NCBI GenBank assembly: GCA_040753915.1
Contig: JBFMDN010000029.1
Location: 3,901 to 67,900, forward strand
Origin: JBFMDN01 sp040753915
GTDB lineage: Bacteria; Desulfobacterota; Desulfomonilia; Desulfomonilales; Desulfomonilaceae
Reading direction: 5' to 3'
DNA length: 64,000 nt
Under the pieces are notes generated by a model. It was given only the letters and a program-made list of their open reading frames with translations, was not told where the DNA came from and did not search any database. Position numbers and translations under genes: made by a program. This document shows, piece after piece, positions 36,900 through 46,108 of the stretch (position 1 is its first letter; every line of letters begins with the position of its first letter).

Positions 36900-37489
36900 T
36901 TCGAACCTGACGGCACGGGAACGTTGTTCAGCACAGGACCTGCAGGAGCCGAATCCCTCTCTGCTGATTCAACGAATTCTCCGGGGGATGCTTCTTCTTT
37001 CTTCTGCTTCTGATCCACTTTATCTCTACGACTCTTCTTGGGTTCGATCACGAGGCGCCACAACCCGTTCACCTTCTTGAGAACGGACATGTCTCGCCTG
37101 AAGAAGGTGTCCCCATTCTCGAGCTTGCCGATCTTTTCCACATCTGCGAATGCCCATGCTCCGTTGCCCGGATCGATGGTTATGCTCTTGGGACGGCATT
37201 CGTATTCACGGATCTTCATACGCTCAATTATCTCACGTTCACGCGCTATGAACAGATCTGACCCCAAGCCCATGACGTACTGTTTCAGGGCCGCGCGGTC
37301 GTTTCGGATAAGGGCTTCCCACACATCGTTCAGTGTTTTCGAAACCTTGTCCTGCTCTGTTGCCCACGGCATCCATAGACCCAGGGCCGGACTCGCGGCG
37401 AAAACGACGGCTACGACGGAAACTACAAGTAGTCTCAAGCCCATGGTCCGTCCGAACAAGTGATTTTTCACGCATCTGCACGGCACCAT
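36896..37489 (-). CDS. Exported protein of unknown function
   Basis: A 197-residue protein from ATG 37489, chosen because GGAGGGG lies four bases upstream. Residues ~16-36 (GLRLLVVSVVAVVFAASPALG) form a signal peptide. The mature domain (VSKTLNDVWEALIRNDRAALKQYVMG..., FFRRDMSVLKKVNGLWRLVI) has the look of an NTF2-like fold, common in exported proteins with a DUF4878-type domain. That is a resemblance only. A charged, low-complexity C-terminus follows (KKSRRDKVDQKQKKEE). It is coupled to the HIT pair. Confidence 0.7.
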   Translation of the reverse strand: MVPCRCVKNHLFGRTMGLRLLVVSVVAVVFAASPALGLWMPWATEQDKVSKTLNDVWEALIRNDRAALKQYVMGLGSDLFIAREREIIERMKIREYECRPKSITIDPGNGAWAFADVEKIGKLENGDTFFRRDMSVLKKVNGLWRLVIEPKKSRRDKVDQKQKKEEASPGEFVESAERDSAPAGPVLNNVPVPSGSK

Positions 37490-37554
37490 CGACCCCTCCG
37501 TGAGAAAATCGGCGCCGGGGAAAGTCATCTCCGGCGTTCTGTCGTGATTCACCC

Positions 37555-37698
37555 TCATAGCAAGGCGTGTTGCTGATGTCCAGAGCTATCTGTCAGATAA
37601 ATGCAATGGGCCCAGGCGTGAACCTCTCTTGCAGCAAATGAAGCTCTTCTCGTCGTTGGTTCTGCACACGCCTCCGAGATCAACATGTCTCGATCCAT
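37555..37698 (-). CDS. Doubtful 47-residue ORF
   Basis: ATG 37698 has GGAGGGGG upstream at a good distance and the frame ends 65 bases before the next start. The translation has no recognisable family and a mixed composition. The neighbouring frame reads a Cys-containing stretch (VCRTNDEKSFICCKRG), so a frameshifted small zinc protein is conceivable. Low confidence. Confidence 0.2.
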   Translation of the reverse strand: MDRDMLISEACAEPTTRRASFAAREVHAWAHCIYLTDSSGHQQHALL

Positions 37699-37775
37699 CG
37701 CAGCCCCCTCCAATTCCCTTCGGAGGCTATCCACGGTATAATTCTGCAGCCACACGATCGGGGCCGTTTCTCGTG

Positions 37776-37798
37776 GGACCTGCTGCGAATGCAGGTCC
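37776..37798. repeat. Perfect 8-bp inverted repeat
   Basis: GGACCTGC and GCAGGTCC around a seven-base loop (TGCGAAT), lying 90 bases from a REP-like copy in a divergent gap. Confidence 0.6.
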
Positions 37799-37866
37799 GA
37801 CCGGCGATGTTGACGTGAGAGCCGGTTCGAAACCTGCGATCTTCTCGTAGAGAGCTCAAGGCAAGA

Positions 37867-37890
37867 GCACCGACGAGACACCGACGCTAC
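37867..37890 (-). repeat. REP-like element, copy 2
   Basis: This is the reverse complement of the 35431 element with three or four changes. The 35 bases around it (AGGCAAGA...GCTAC) also match those around 62860-62889. Confidence 0.7.
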
Positions 37891-38040
37891 GGAAAATTCG
37901 CGCCGAGATCCCTGTGGCAGGGGCGGGGTTCACATCCGCCCTTCTTAAACGAATCTGGAGCGGATACACAACCGTATTTGCACCACGAGCACCAGGCCGC
38001 GAGGGCGGTTCTATCATGACATAATTTATCGGGAGGCTGC

Positions 38041-38853
38041 GTGGCCGAGACTGTTTTTGTCCTCCAAAAGATAATTTTTCGATTGCTGTTCCCTGTGGGA
38101 GTGACTTTGACTCTGTGCAGCATGGGCCTCTTGTTGTGGTCCCGTCGGATATGGTCTTTGACGCTGATTGCAACGGGTGTGGCGGTCTTGTTGATATTCT
38201 CGTTTCCTTTGACCGGATTCAAGCTCATTGGCTCCATTGAATCCCAGGTACCTGCCTATGCACAGGCTCACAATCTTGTACGGCAGGGTGTCCGGTACGT
38301 GGTGGTCTTGTCCGGAAGTCTCAACGAGGGGGATCTGTCCGCTGCGGATCGGCTCGGGCCGTCAGTGCTTCGCCTTATAGAAGGAGTGAGGCTATGGAAG
38401 TCCATACCCGACGCCAGGCTTGTGGTTACCGGCGGCCCTACGCCGGGAGTCAGCCGGGAAATGAGCATTGCGCGCGCCCTTGCGGACATGGCCATGGAAA
38501 TGCGGGTCCCCCGCGGGGCCATCGTGCTTGAAGAGAAGTCCTGGACCACCGCGGACCAGGCTCGGTTCGTGAAATCCATCGTGGGTCGGGCTCCCTTTGT
38601 GCTCGTCACGTCCGCGTATCACTTGCCGCGGTCACTGCTTCTTTTCAGAATGCAAGGGCTCGATCCCATCCCTGCGCCGTGTGACTTCTTGGCGAAGAGA
38701 GTCTACGTGGATTACGAGACCTTGATGCCCCAGGCGTATGGGCTCCTGCTGAGTCAGATTGCGGTCAAAGAGTACCTCGCCACCTGGTGGTTCCTCCTGA
38801 AGGCACACCTATCGGGGACGTTGCATGACGCCACAAACAGGACTGCTCCATGA
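38041..38853 (+). CDS. ElyC/SanA/YdcF-family (DUF218) membrane protein
   Basis: A 270-residue protein with two N-terminal transmembrane helices (LLFPVGVTLTLCSMGLLLW and LIATGVAVLLIFSFPL) and a DUF218 domain (~85-260): GVRYVVVLSG, SVLRLIEGVRLW, LVVTGGP, VTSAYHLPRSLLLF. ElyC-type proteins take part in envelope biogenesis. The usual VVLGGG reads VVLSGS here. A paralogue with the same two-helix layout, where the motif is intact, is at 61634-62452. The start is GTG 38041, with GGGAGG five bases upstream. It is followed closely by endonuclease V. Confidence 0.85.
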   Translation: MAETVFVLQKIIFRLLFPVGVTLTLCSMGLLLWSRRIWSLTLIATGVAVLLIFSFPLTGFKLIGSIESQVPAYAQAHNLVRQGVRYVVVLSGSLNEGDLSAADRLGPSVLRLIEGVRLWKSIPDARLVVTGGPTPGVSREMSIARALADMAMEMRVPRGAIVLEEKSWTTADQARFVKSIVGRAPFVLVTSAYHLPRSLLLFRMQGLDPIPAPCDFLAKRVYVDYETLMPQAYGLLLSQIAVKEYLATWWFLLKAHLSGTLHDATNRTAP

Positions 38854-38872
38854 GACCCTGTCAGGAGGAGGC

Positions 38873-39367
38873 ATGATCGCGGCCGCGGACTGCCATTACC
38901 GGCACGGCAGTGCCAGGTGCGCAGCAATCCTGTTTCGCGATTGGGGCGTGCCGAAGCCGGATTTCCAGGTGAGCGGCTTCCTCGGCCAGACGGCCCCCTA
39001 TGAGCCGGGCAGCTTCTACAAACGCGAGCTGCCGTGCCTTCTGAAAATACTCGATCAGGCAAGGGGTCTCTTTCATACCGTCGTCATAGACGGATATGTC
39101 TGGCTGGCACCGGATGATAGGCCAGGTCTCGGGGCTCATCTTTACCGATCGATGGCCGGCTCGATCGCTGTCGTGGGAGTGGCGAAGACCCCTTTTCGGG
39201 GATCCCCCAATGCTCACAGGGTCTTTCGAGGGAGAAGTCGCAGGCCTTTGTACATCACCGCAGCCGGAATGAGCCCCCAGGAAGCTGCGGAGCGCGTTAA
39301 GCTCATGGACGGAGCGCACAGGATACCGACCCTCCTGAAGCTGGTTGACAAGCTCTGCAGGGCCTGA
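38873..39367 (+). CDS. nfi: Endonuclease V-like protein (short form)
   Basis: Endonuclease V nicks DNA or RNA one base 3' of inosine. The 164-residue protein keeps the catalytic carboxylates: Asp in AAADCHY at the N-terminus, Glu in FYKRELPCLL and Asp in VVIDGYV. It also keeps the PYxPG wedge (APYEPGSF) that opens the base pair, plus GLGAHLY and GVAKTPFRG. It lacks the ~30-residue N-terminal segment of the E. coli enzyme. Start ATG 38873 has CAGGAGGAGG upstream, which supports the short form over the ORF start at 38825. The stop of the ElyC-like gene is 20 bases upstream, so the two are co-transcribed. Confidence 0.83.
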   Translation: MIAAADCHYRHGSARCAAILFRDWGVPKPDFQVSGFLGQTAPYEPGSFYKRELPCLLKILDQARGLFHTVVIDGYVWLAPDDRPGLGAHLYRSMAGSIAVVGVAKTPFRGSPNAHRVFRGRSRRPLYITAAGMSPQEAAERVKLMDGAHRIPTLLKLVDKLCRA

Positions 39368-39424
39368 CTGCAGCATTTCGTAAATACGGTCACGGCTTCC
39401 GAACCGGCAACCCTCCGATCCCTT

Positions 39425-40168
39425 TTACTTGCCCGACTTGTCTGTCATCCTCAATTCTACGCCAGAGACATTTTTCAGCAATTCTGGAAGCTTGGAAACA
39501 TCCGTGTTTCCCATAGCAAAGTGATACGGATAAAGAATTCGCGGCTTGATCGCGTTTGCAGCCTCCGCAGCCATCTCAGCGGTCATGGTGTATGGCAAGT
39601 TCACGGGCAGGAAAGCCACGTCGATCCCCTTGAGGTCCTTCATTTCAGGAATGAATTCCGTATCTCCAGCTACGTAAACCTTCAGATTGGCAAAGGAGAT
39701 GACGTACCCATTGCCCCTGCCTTTGGGGTGGTATGGCTGGCCTGACTCCCGCTTGTGAACAATGTTGTACGCTGGCACGGCTTGGACCTGAAAGCCTCCC
39801 ACTGCCTTGGTGTCACCGTTCTCCATCACTATGGCGTCCTTGACCTTCTCTTGTGCTGCCTTCGACGCGGCCAAAAGTGTCCTGTCTGTCCTGATCTTGG
39901 CGATCGCGGCAGGATCGGTATGATCTGGGTGCTCGTGAGTAATGAGTATTACGTCGGCTTTCGGTAGCTTCGAATAGTCTGCCACCTTGCTGAACGGATC
40001 CACGAACAGGACCTTGCCTTGGAATTTGAACATGAGCGATCCGTGTCCGAGTAGAGTTATCTCGAGATCTCCCTGGTCCGTTTTCATCACGTCTGTCCGA
40101 TCCGCGTGGCATAGTCCCACGCTCGCGATAAGGACAGTCAAAGCAACTGCAAAGAACTCTTTTATCAT
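39425..40168 (-). CDS. Exported metallo-beta-lactamase-fold hydrolase
   Basis: The protein has 247 residues from ATG 40168 (GGAGGAAG upstream). A signal peptide (MIKEFFAVALTVLIASVGLCHA) precedes a UPF0173-type metallo-beta-lactamase-fold domain: ITLLGHGSLMF, the zinc motif THEHPDHTD at ~75-83, VYVAGDTEFIPEM and YPYHFAMGN. The fold hydrolyses esters, lactones or similar bonds. Export to the periplasm is unusual for this subgroup, which is mostly cytoplasmic. It is a single gene. Confidence 0.85.
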   Translation of the reverse strand: MIKEFFAVALTVLIASVGLCHADRTDVMKTDQGDLEITLLGHGSLMFKFQGKVLFVDPFSKVADYSKLPKADVILITHEHPDHTDPAAIAKIRTDRTLLAASKAAQEKVKDAIVMENGDTKAVGGFQVQAVPAYNIVHKRESGQPYHPKGRGNGYVISFANLKVYVAGDTEFIPEMKDLKGIDVAFLPVNLPYTMTAEMAAEAANAIKPRILYPYHFAMGNTDVSKLPELLKNVSGVELRMTDKSGK

Positions 40169-40475
40169 GGTGTCTTCCTCCGGGTCGGGCTCCGAGAGAA
40201 ATCCTATGGCCATCGCTGTGACGGCTCGGAATCCCCTCGCCGGGCGAGAGTGCCCCCTGAATTCTCATAAAGGACCTACGGCTGAAAATCAATGGGCAGA
40301 CCGCGCAGGGCTATCGATCGATTCATGCCAAAGAAGAGAGTGGCCTAGGGCCGCGTGGTGTGGCATGCCCGCGGGAGAGGCGCTTCGAGAAGCGCCCGGA
40401 TTTCGGGCGGTTCCCGAACCGTGTTCACAAACTCTGGCAGCCGTGGCACCGGGTATTCAGGATCCCGGCGTTGTA
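40169..40475. other. Gene-free 307-base stretch
   Basis: This gap lies between two minus-strand genes. Long frames exist on the plus strand but are shadows without starts or family resemblance. I see no promoter, repeat or RNA structure that I can support. Confidence 0.4.
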
Positions 40476-40799
40476 TCAGTGCCAGTCATTGGTATTGTAG
40501 TTGGGCAGATTGAACGTGCGCCACGTACCGTAATCCCAGTCAAAGGGAATGGGATAGAAGGGGTAATGGAGCCCGGTAATATTGCTCATATACCTGTCGT
40601 ACCTGTAGGTCTCTTGGGGAGGCTGTTTAGCGTCCTGAGGCTCGAAGAATCGCTCCGCGTAGTACCACATCCCGTAGTAGCCGGGCGGGAAGCTTCTCAT
40701 GAAGCGGGGGTCATAATCCCGTGCCCAAAGGCTCGAAGTCATACCCGCTACGAGACACAGGGCAACGATGAAGACTGCTGTGCGAAAAACGAGGCGCAT
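40476..40799 (-). CDS. Small secreted aromatic-rich protein
   Basis: A 107-residue protein whose ATG 40799 follows AAAGGAGATATC. The signal peptide spans residues 1-26 (MRLVFRTAVFIVALCLVAGM..., cleavage near LWA-RDY). The mature part is very rich in Tyr, Phe, Trp and Pro (FPPGYYGMWYYAERFF, HYPFYPIPFDWDYGTW) with few hydrophobic helices. It may be a surface or matrix component. No family is recognised. In style it resembles the protein at 13266-13766. Confidence 0.7.
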   Translation of the reverse strand: MRLVFRTAVFIVALCLVAGMTSSLWARDYDPRFMRSFPPGYYGMWYYAERFFEPQDAKQPPQETYRYDRYMSNITGLHYPFYPIPFDWDYGTWRTFNLPNYNTNDWH

Positions 40800-40981
40800 G
40801 ATATCTCCTTTGCCGACCGTGCGACCAGCTTCGTCCTAAGCATATCAAATAAAGGCATTATATGTCAATGGGATAAGTAGGGTATCTCAACTATTTTCTT
40901 GGCCGCGGCCGCGCCGCATCGCCGCGTAGTAAAGTGCAAAGAGCCGTCACGAGTGCAGACTGTGCCGGAGTGCAACCGCCA

Positions 40982-41260
40982 ATGATAGCGGACGAACAAG
41001 ATTGCTCGAACATCCTTGAGAAGGGCGAGACGCTTACAGTCGAGTTTAAGAGCGAGGTGAGACCGCTTTCTGGTCGAGAGCTCGGTACGGCTGTGGTAGC
41101 ACTTGCGAATACCGAGGGGGGTGATCTCCACATGGGAGTTGAGGACAATGGTAGGGTCAATTGACGATGACGGTTTGACCATCTCCAATCCCGGCGGATT
41201 CGTAGAAGGGGTGACGTTTATTCACTTGTTAATGAAGGAGAAATTAGGCAGAGCGGCGAG
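40982..41260 (+). pseudogene. Deletion remnant of an AlbA_2/HATPase-type transcriptional regulator
   Basis: The frame from ATG 40982 encodes an N-terminal AlbA_2 (divergent AAA-4) fragment: ETLTVEFKSEVRPLSG...ALANTEGGDLHMGVEDNG, stopping at 41164. In the next frame, with the join near 41150-41170, the sequence continues DDDGLTISNPGGFVEGVTF, which belongs to the C-terminal ATP-binding part of the same family. In intact proteins these two pieces are about 250 residues apart. A large internal deletion with a frame change is the simplest explanation. Similarity fades after about 41240. Confidence 0.7.
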
Positions 41261-41456
41261 TGCAAGAGTGTTGTTCATCAGCGTAAGCGCTAAGAATATA
41301 CGCCGAACGTTAATTTTTTGGGTCATCTCATGCGCCAAGCGCATATTGGAAGCAAGGCTGCTCACCGCCAATCTTGTCCTAAACCTGACTGGATGAAAAG
41401 ACGCTTTCCACCCACCCCCATTCCAAGTGCGCGTTACAATAGATGATCGAAATCGC

Positions 41457-43937
41457 TCAACCCTTTGGCAAAGAAAAATAGAAAGTCGTGCCCTTGTTAG
41501 GTTCCGATTCAAGCCAGATTTTGCCACCATGGCTTTCGACGATCTTTTTCGCAATCGTCAAACCGATTCCCGTTCCCCCATATTGGGAAGGAGGGTGCAA
41601 CCTCTTGAAAATAAGAAATATTCTGTCAAAGTATTCCTTCTCTATCCCAATGCCGTTATCCGAAACGCTGAAATGCCACATCCGCTCGTGCTCTTCACAA
41701 GAGACGTGAATAGATGGTGGCTCTTTACCCCTGAATTTCAAGGCATTTGAGAGCAAGTTGCGAAGGACCTGCTCCACCTGGATTTTGTCGGCAATGACCG
41801 TAGGCAGTGGATCATGTGTTATGCTGGCGCTGCTCTCTTGTACCAAAGAACCCAAATCTTCCACGCATGAATGGAGGGCGTCCTCCAAATCAACCGGCTC
41901 GAAAGAAGGCTTGGATCCCCCTATGCGAGAATAAACTAGGAGATCACGGATTAATTTGATAGCTCTGTCCGCTGCTTCAACCGTGTAACGAATAAGCCGA
42001 TCCGCATCTGAATCCAGCTTTGAACAATATCTTTTCTCAAAAATCTGCACTGTTGTTATGACGTTGCGGAGGGGTTCCTGGAGATCGTGGGAGGACACGT
42101 ACGCAAACTGGGAAAGCTCTTCATTCGAGGCAGACAAACCGGCCAGAGCTTCCCGCAATTCCCTCTCTGTCTCCTTTTGTTTCTGGATGCGAAGAGCCAA
42201 TTCAGCATTTGCCCGAGCCAAGTCCGCGGTACGCTCACTGACCCGCATTTCGAGCTCGTCATGGGCCTGTTGGAGAGCTCGCTCAGCACGTCTTAATTCT
42301 GTTACATCATAAAAAGCGGTAAGAGATTGGAGATAGTTACCTCCTTCATCCCGCCGGGCAGAGGACGACAGAAGCACGTCGATTACTTCTCCGTTCCGTT
42401 TGACCATCCTATAGGGAACATCCTTAACCTTTCCTGTCTCAAGGAAATGCGGTATGAAATGATCCTCGGCTTCGCGCCTAGATTCCTCCGTGAGAAAGTC
42501 AGTCGGCCGTCTCCCGATTACTTCGGACCGTTCGTAGCCGAGAAGCTCCAACCAATTGTCGCTTACATGGATGATGTTGAAGGATGCATCCACAGAATGG
42601 AGAGGCACTGGAGCCTTCTCGAACAGGTACCGAAAGCGCTGTTCGTTCTCCCGCAATTCTGCCTCGATCCGTTTTCGCTCAACTATTTCCTGAGCCAGTT
42701 GTTCGTTCGCGGCTTTGAGCTCTTTCGTTCGAAGGTCCACCTGACGAGCCAGCTCGTCGTGCCAGTTCTGAACATGATCAATGAGAGAATTAAAGGTCCT
42801 TGAAAGCGCTTCTATTTCCGGGGGTCCCTTGACTTCGGATCGAGCGGCCAGATTTCCTCTGCTGACTTCCTCTGCTGTTTGGCTCAGTACGCGAATGGGG
42901 CGAGAAATTCGCGTTCCGGTCCACAGACCGGCCATGGTGACCAAAACGATTGCCCCGATCCCTACTACTATTGCACTCTCGATCTGTTTCCACAGAGGAG
43001 CGAAGACCTCGCCGGCATCCTGCTTAACTACCATTCCCCATCCCTGATTTTGTACAATCGGGACAAAACGGTATGCAGCCAAGACAGGGACACCCCGATA
43101 GTCGTGAGCCTCGATTATGCCGGTTCCACCTTGTGCAGCAAGCCTAGCAGGAGGTGCGCCGATTTTATGCTCGAGCACTCTGGCCCTACTCCCGTCTGCC
43201 AGGGGGTACTTGAGGGACATAAGAACCGCTCTTTCCTGAGAAACCAACAGGATTTCACCGGTCTCTCCCAATCCCTCGCCCACATAGAGCATTGGCCTGA
43301 CAAAGTTCTCCATGTAAACGTACACAAGGAGGATGGGGGCTCTTTCACGGTTGGAAATGTCTCCCGACCAACGTACCGATTTTGCCGCAATCAGGTATGT
43401 TGTATCATCCAACGGGTCGCGCTCCACTTCCACAGCGAGCGTACCAGGTTGAGAGGCAGCCTTCTCGAATGATTTGAAATGGGATATGGCAGCGTTCGTC
43501 TCGTCTTCTTTGGTGGAAACCAGTATCCGGCCGGTGGCCGAATCGGCTAGTAGGATTCTCGAATAGCGCGGATAAGCTCTCAGGACTTCTTGGAAGAGCT
43601 TGGTGACAGGAACGCGTTTCTGTCTTTCTTCATGGGTGGTCTCCGAGGTTCTTTCCGATCCCGGAGTGCTCTGCTGAAAAACGTTTGCCAAAGTCTCGTT
43701 GCTGGCCAGTGTCCGGACATCGCTCTTGACTTCATTGAGCCAGATTTCCAAGCGCTCCTTCTTTAGATCCGCTACCAGATTCAGATACTTGAGCACCTGG
43801 ACTTTTTCGTGGCCGTACGTGCCCTTGTAATCAGTGAAGGGAATTCCGAACGTAGTGGCAAAACCAATGACCACAGAAACGAGCACTGACGCGAAAATAA
43901 CACCAAAAGCAATTTTGAAGCTGAGACTGAATCCCAA
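41457..43937 (-). CDS. Membrane sensor histidine kinase (Cache-HAMP-PAS-HisKA-HATPase)
   Basis: A 826-residue kinase. Transmembrane helix 1 is at ~7-28 and helix 2 at ~315-338, enclosing a ~280-residue periplasmic Cache-like sensor. A HAMP domain with coiled coil follows (ISRPIRVLSQTAEEVSRGNL), then a PAS domain (~430-550, EQRFRYLFEKAPVPLHSVD...). A second coiled coil precedes HisKA with the phospho-acceptor His617 in SSHDLQEPLRN, and the HATPase comes last (NLLSNALKF, DNGIGI, GGTGIGLTIAKKI). The best start is TTG 43937; there is no upstream ATG or GTG in frame, and the ribosome-binding site is weak. No response regulator is adjacent, so it is an orphan kinase. The ligand is unknown. Confidence 0.9.
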   Translation of the reverse strand: MGFSLSFKIAFGVIFASVLVSVVIGFATTFGIPFTDYKGTYGHEKVQVLKYLNLVADLKKERLEIWLNEVKSDVRTLASNETLANVFQQSTPGSERTSETTHEERQKRVPVTKLFQEVLRAYPRYSRILLADSATGRILVSTKEDETNAAISHFKSFEKAASQPGTLAVEVERDPLDDTTYLIAAKSVRWSGDISNRERAPILLVYVYMENFVRPMLYVGEGLGETGEILLVSQERAVLMSLKYPLADGSRARVLEHKIGAPPARLAAQGGTGIIEAHDYRGVPVLAAYRFVPIVQNQGWGMVVKQDAGEVFAPLWKQIESAIVVGIGAIVLVTMAGLWTGTRISRPIRVLSQTAEEVSRGNLAARSEVKGPPEIEALSRTFNSLIDHVQNWHDELARQVDLRTKELKAANEQLAQEIVERKRIEAELRENEQRFRYLFEKAPVPLHSVDASFNIIHVSDNWLELLGYERSEVIGRRPTDFLTEESRREAEDHFIPHFLETGKVKDVPYRMVKRNGEVIDVLLSSSARRDEGGNYLQSLTAFYDVTELRRAERALQQAHDELEMRVSERTADLARANAELALRIQKQKETERELREALAGLSASNEELSQFAYVSSHDLQEPLRNVITTVQIFEKRYCSKLDSDADRLIRYTVEAADRAIKLIRDLLVYSRIGGSKPSFEPVDLEDALHSCVEDLGSLVQESSASITHDPLPTVIADKIQVEQVLRNLLSNALKFRGKEPPSIHVSCEEHERMWHFSVSDNGIGIEKEYFDRIFLIFKRLHPPSQYGGTGIGLTIAKKIVESHGGKIWLESEPNKGTTFYFSLPKG

Positions 43938-44158
43938 TCGTAATCGATCTTTCTCGGACCCGAAACACTCAGCCCGCGAGAAACTCGGTAATTGTTGGAA
44001 AGAGTAAAGAATAACCGCGACATAAAAGGTTATATGAGAAATCGTGAATCGTCAAATCCTTTCAAGGATGGAGACCTATTCTTTCCGATTGCCACTGGGA
44101 CGCGTCTCGTATTAAGAATAGAGGTTCCAATTGGGCCCCGGAGAAGGAGGTGTTCACC

Positions 44159-44923
44159 ATGCAGTGCAGACCCGATCTTACAGGCAAGGTCGCTATCGTG
44201 ACAGGCGGAGGAAAAGGAATCGGAAGAGCTATTGCTCTGGGGCTGGCAGAAGCCGGCGCCGCGGTTGTGGTGGCAGCCCGCACTGCCTCGGAGATTGAAT
44301 CCGTGGCCAAGGAGATAGAAGCCCGGAAGGGTCGAGGCAAGGCCGTTACTACCGATCTGATGCAGAGCGAACAGATTCAAGCCTTGGTCGACGCAACCGT
44401 TGCGTCATTCGATGCCGTGGACATCCTTATCAATAATGCGGCGAGAAGTTTTTTCAGGCCACTCATAGACTTGCGTGAGGACGGATTCGACAAGATCTTT
44501 GACACAAACGTGAAAGGCATGTTTCTTCTCAGTAGAGCCGCAGCAAAAATCATGATGCGGCAAGGCGGCGGCAGGATCGTGAACATCACCAGTGTGGCTG
44601 CCGAAAGAGGAGGCCCCATGATGGGAGTTTACAACGCCAGCAAAGCTGCTGTTCGCATGCTGACCATGTGCATGGCAACTGAATGGGCTTCTATGAACGT
44701 TCTTGTGAATGCGGTGGGACCCGGAATGACGAGAACCCACTTCAGCCAACCCATATGGGCGAATCCGGAAATGGAAAGACAGCTCATCTCACGTATTCCT
44801 TTAGCGAGACTGGCAGAACCGGACGACATAGTAGGAGCCGTGCTGTTCCTTTGCTCGGAGGAGGCCAGATTCATCACAGGACAAACGATCTATGTGGACG
44901 GAGGAGCCCTGGCTGCGTCATGA
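44159..44923 (+). CDS. Short-chain dehydrogenase/reductase (classical SDR)
   Basis: A 254-residue FabG-like SDR starting at ATG 44159, nine bases after AAGGAGG. It has the NAD(P) motif TGGGKGIGRAIA (~14-25), the NNAA motif, catalytic Ser in NITSV and YxxxK as YNASK, and VDGGALA at the C-terminus. The residue pattern VVVAARTASE after strand 2 suggests NADP(H). It is followed after 40 bases by the two dehydratase genes, so it may oxidise or reduce the 2- or 3-hydroxyacyl compound that they handle. Confidence 0.9.
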   Translation: MQCRPDLTGKVAIVTGGGKGIGRAIALGLAEAGAAVVVAARTASEIESVAKEIEARKGRGKAVTTDLMQSEQIQALVDATVASFDAVDILINNAARSFFRPLIDLREDGFDKIFDTNVKGMFLLSRAAAKIMMRQGGGRIVNITSVAAERGGPMMGVYNASKAAVRMLTMCMATEWASMNVLVNAVGPGMTRTHFSQPIWANPEMERQLISRIPLARLAEPDDIVGAVLFLCSEEARFITGQTIYVDGGALAAS

Positions 44924-44962
44924 GCCTTCTTGCGCCGGTTGAATCTCGAATTGGAGGACTTG

Positions 44963-46093
44963 ATGAAGACACATGACCCGTGGAAGCGGTTTCAAGAGGT
45001 CGCAGAATCTCCGTGGCCGTTTGTCCGCGCGTGGAAGAAGAATACAAGACGGAAGATCGTGGGTCACCTTCTCCCGGATGTCCCGGAAGAAATCATTCAC
45101 GCAGCAGGAGCTTTACCGGTAGCCATTGAAGGTGCCGGTGTACCAGTCCGGCTTTCTCAGAACCAGATTCCGGGGTACAGTTGCAGTCATTCCATGGGAG
45201 CCCTGGAGCTCGCTCTCAGCGGCGAGCTGGGGGATTTCGACGGGATGGTCATTCCCTATGTCTGTGATACCACGAGAAATCTGTTTCACATATGGACTCA
45301 TTCCTTTCCATGGATGACCAATGAATTCTTGCGTCTTCCCAAACGCATAGGCCATCCGAAAGCCAAGGAATACCTGCGAGCCGAATTTGCACGCTTTTTC
45401 CAATCAATGGCGAAACTCACCGGGTCGGACAACGGCACTGAAGAGCTTGCTGCGAGTGTGGAGTTGTATAACCGGAGCCGCCAGGCCCTTCGCAGAGCAT
45501 ATGAGATGAAGCTGGAACATCCAGCGGTCTGGACGTCGGAGCGCGTGCAAACGGTGTTTTCCGCTTCCCTCAGGATGCCGAGGGACGAGCATCTCGTGTG
45601 GATGGACGATTTACCGTGGAATGAGCCCGTTCAGGAAACGGGATCGAGAATTCCAATCTATGTTCGCGGCAAAGTGTGGGATCCGCCCCACATTCTGGAT
45701 CTTTTGGACAACCTTGGTCTGCTCGTCGTGGAAGACGAAATCGTGACTGGTTATCGGGCCGTAGCGCAAGACGCAGTCGGTGATGATCCCCTGGAAGCTC
45801 TGGTCACGCGCCATGTTGCTACAACCCCGTACACGGGCTATCACCAGGATCCAGAACAAATGACAGCGGCTTTCGTAGACCGTGTCCGCGCCAGTGGAGC
45901 TCACGGAGTGATCTTTCTCAACCCGAAATTCTGCGAGGCAGCCGGATTTGACACTCCCGATTTTCGCGCTGCTCTCGAAAGCGCTCAGATTCCCACACTC
46001 GTCCTGGAAACTTCCTCCCGGGGCTATTCACTCGGCCAGCTTGAGGTTCGGCTGGAAGCTTTCCGGGAGATGCTCGCATCAGACCTGCCATGA
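44963..46093 (+). CDS. 2-hydroxyacyl-CoA dehydratase D-component family, subunit 1
   Basis: A 376-residue member of the HgdB/FldB/BcrC family. These [4Fe-4S] proteins form heterodimers that dehydrate (R)-2-hydroxyacyl-CoA or, in the benzoyl-CoA reductase branch, reduce aromatic thioesters. Conserved elements are PEEIIHAAGALPV, YSCSHSMGALELAL, MVIPYVCDTTRNL and the late VIFLNPKFCEAAGFDTPDFRAAL, whose Cys residues are candidate cluster ligands. ATG 44963 follows TGGAGG. The partner subunit is directly downstream. No activator (HgdC-type ATPase) gene is in the window. Confidence 0.85.
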   Translation: MKTHDPWKRFQEVAESPWPFVRAWKKNTRRKIVGHLLPDVPEEIIHAAGALPVAIEGAGVPVRLSQNQIPGYSCSHSMGALELALSGELGDFDGMVIPYVCDTTRNLFHIWTHSFPWMTNEFLRLPKRIGHPKAKEYLRAEFARFFQSMAKLTGSDNGTEELAASVELYNRSRQALRRAYEMKLEHPAVWTSERVQTVFSASLRMPRDEHLVWMDDLPWNEPVQETGSRIPIYVRGKVWDPPHILDLLDNLGLLVVEDEIVTGYRAVAQDAVGDDPLEALVTRHVATTPYTGYHQDPEQMTAAFVDRVRASGAHGVIFLNPKFCEAAGFDTPDFRAALESAQIPTLVLETSSRGYSLGQLEVRLEAFREMLASDLP

Positions 46094-46108
46094 ATGAAGG
46101 AACAGCGA

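Larger units (their letters stand above)
37490..38040. other. Divergent intergenic region with hairpin and REP-like element
   Basis: About 550 bases holding a possible small ORF (37555-37698), a perfect 8-pair hairpin (GGACCTGC-TGCGAAT-GCAGGTCC at 37776-37798) and a REP-like copy at 37867-37890. Apart from the doubtful ORF I see no gene. Confidence 0.5.
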
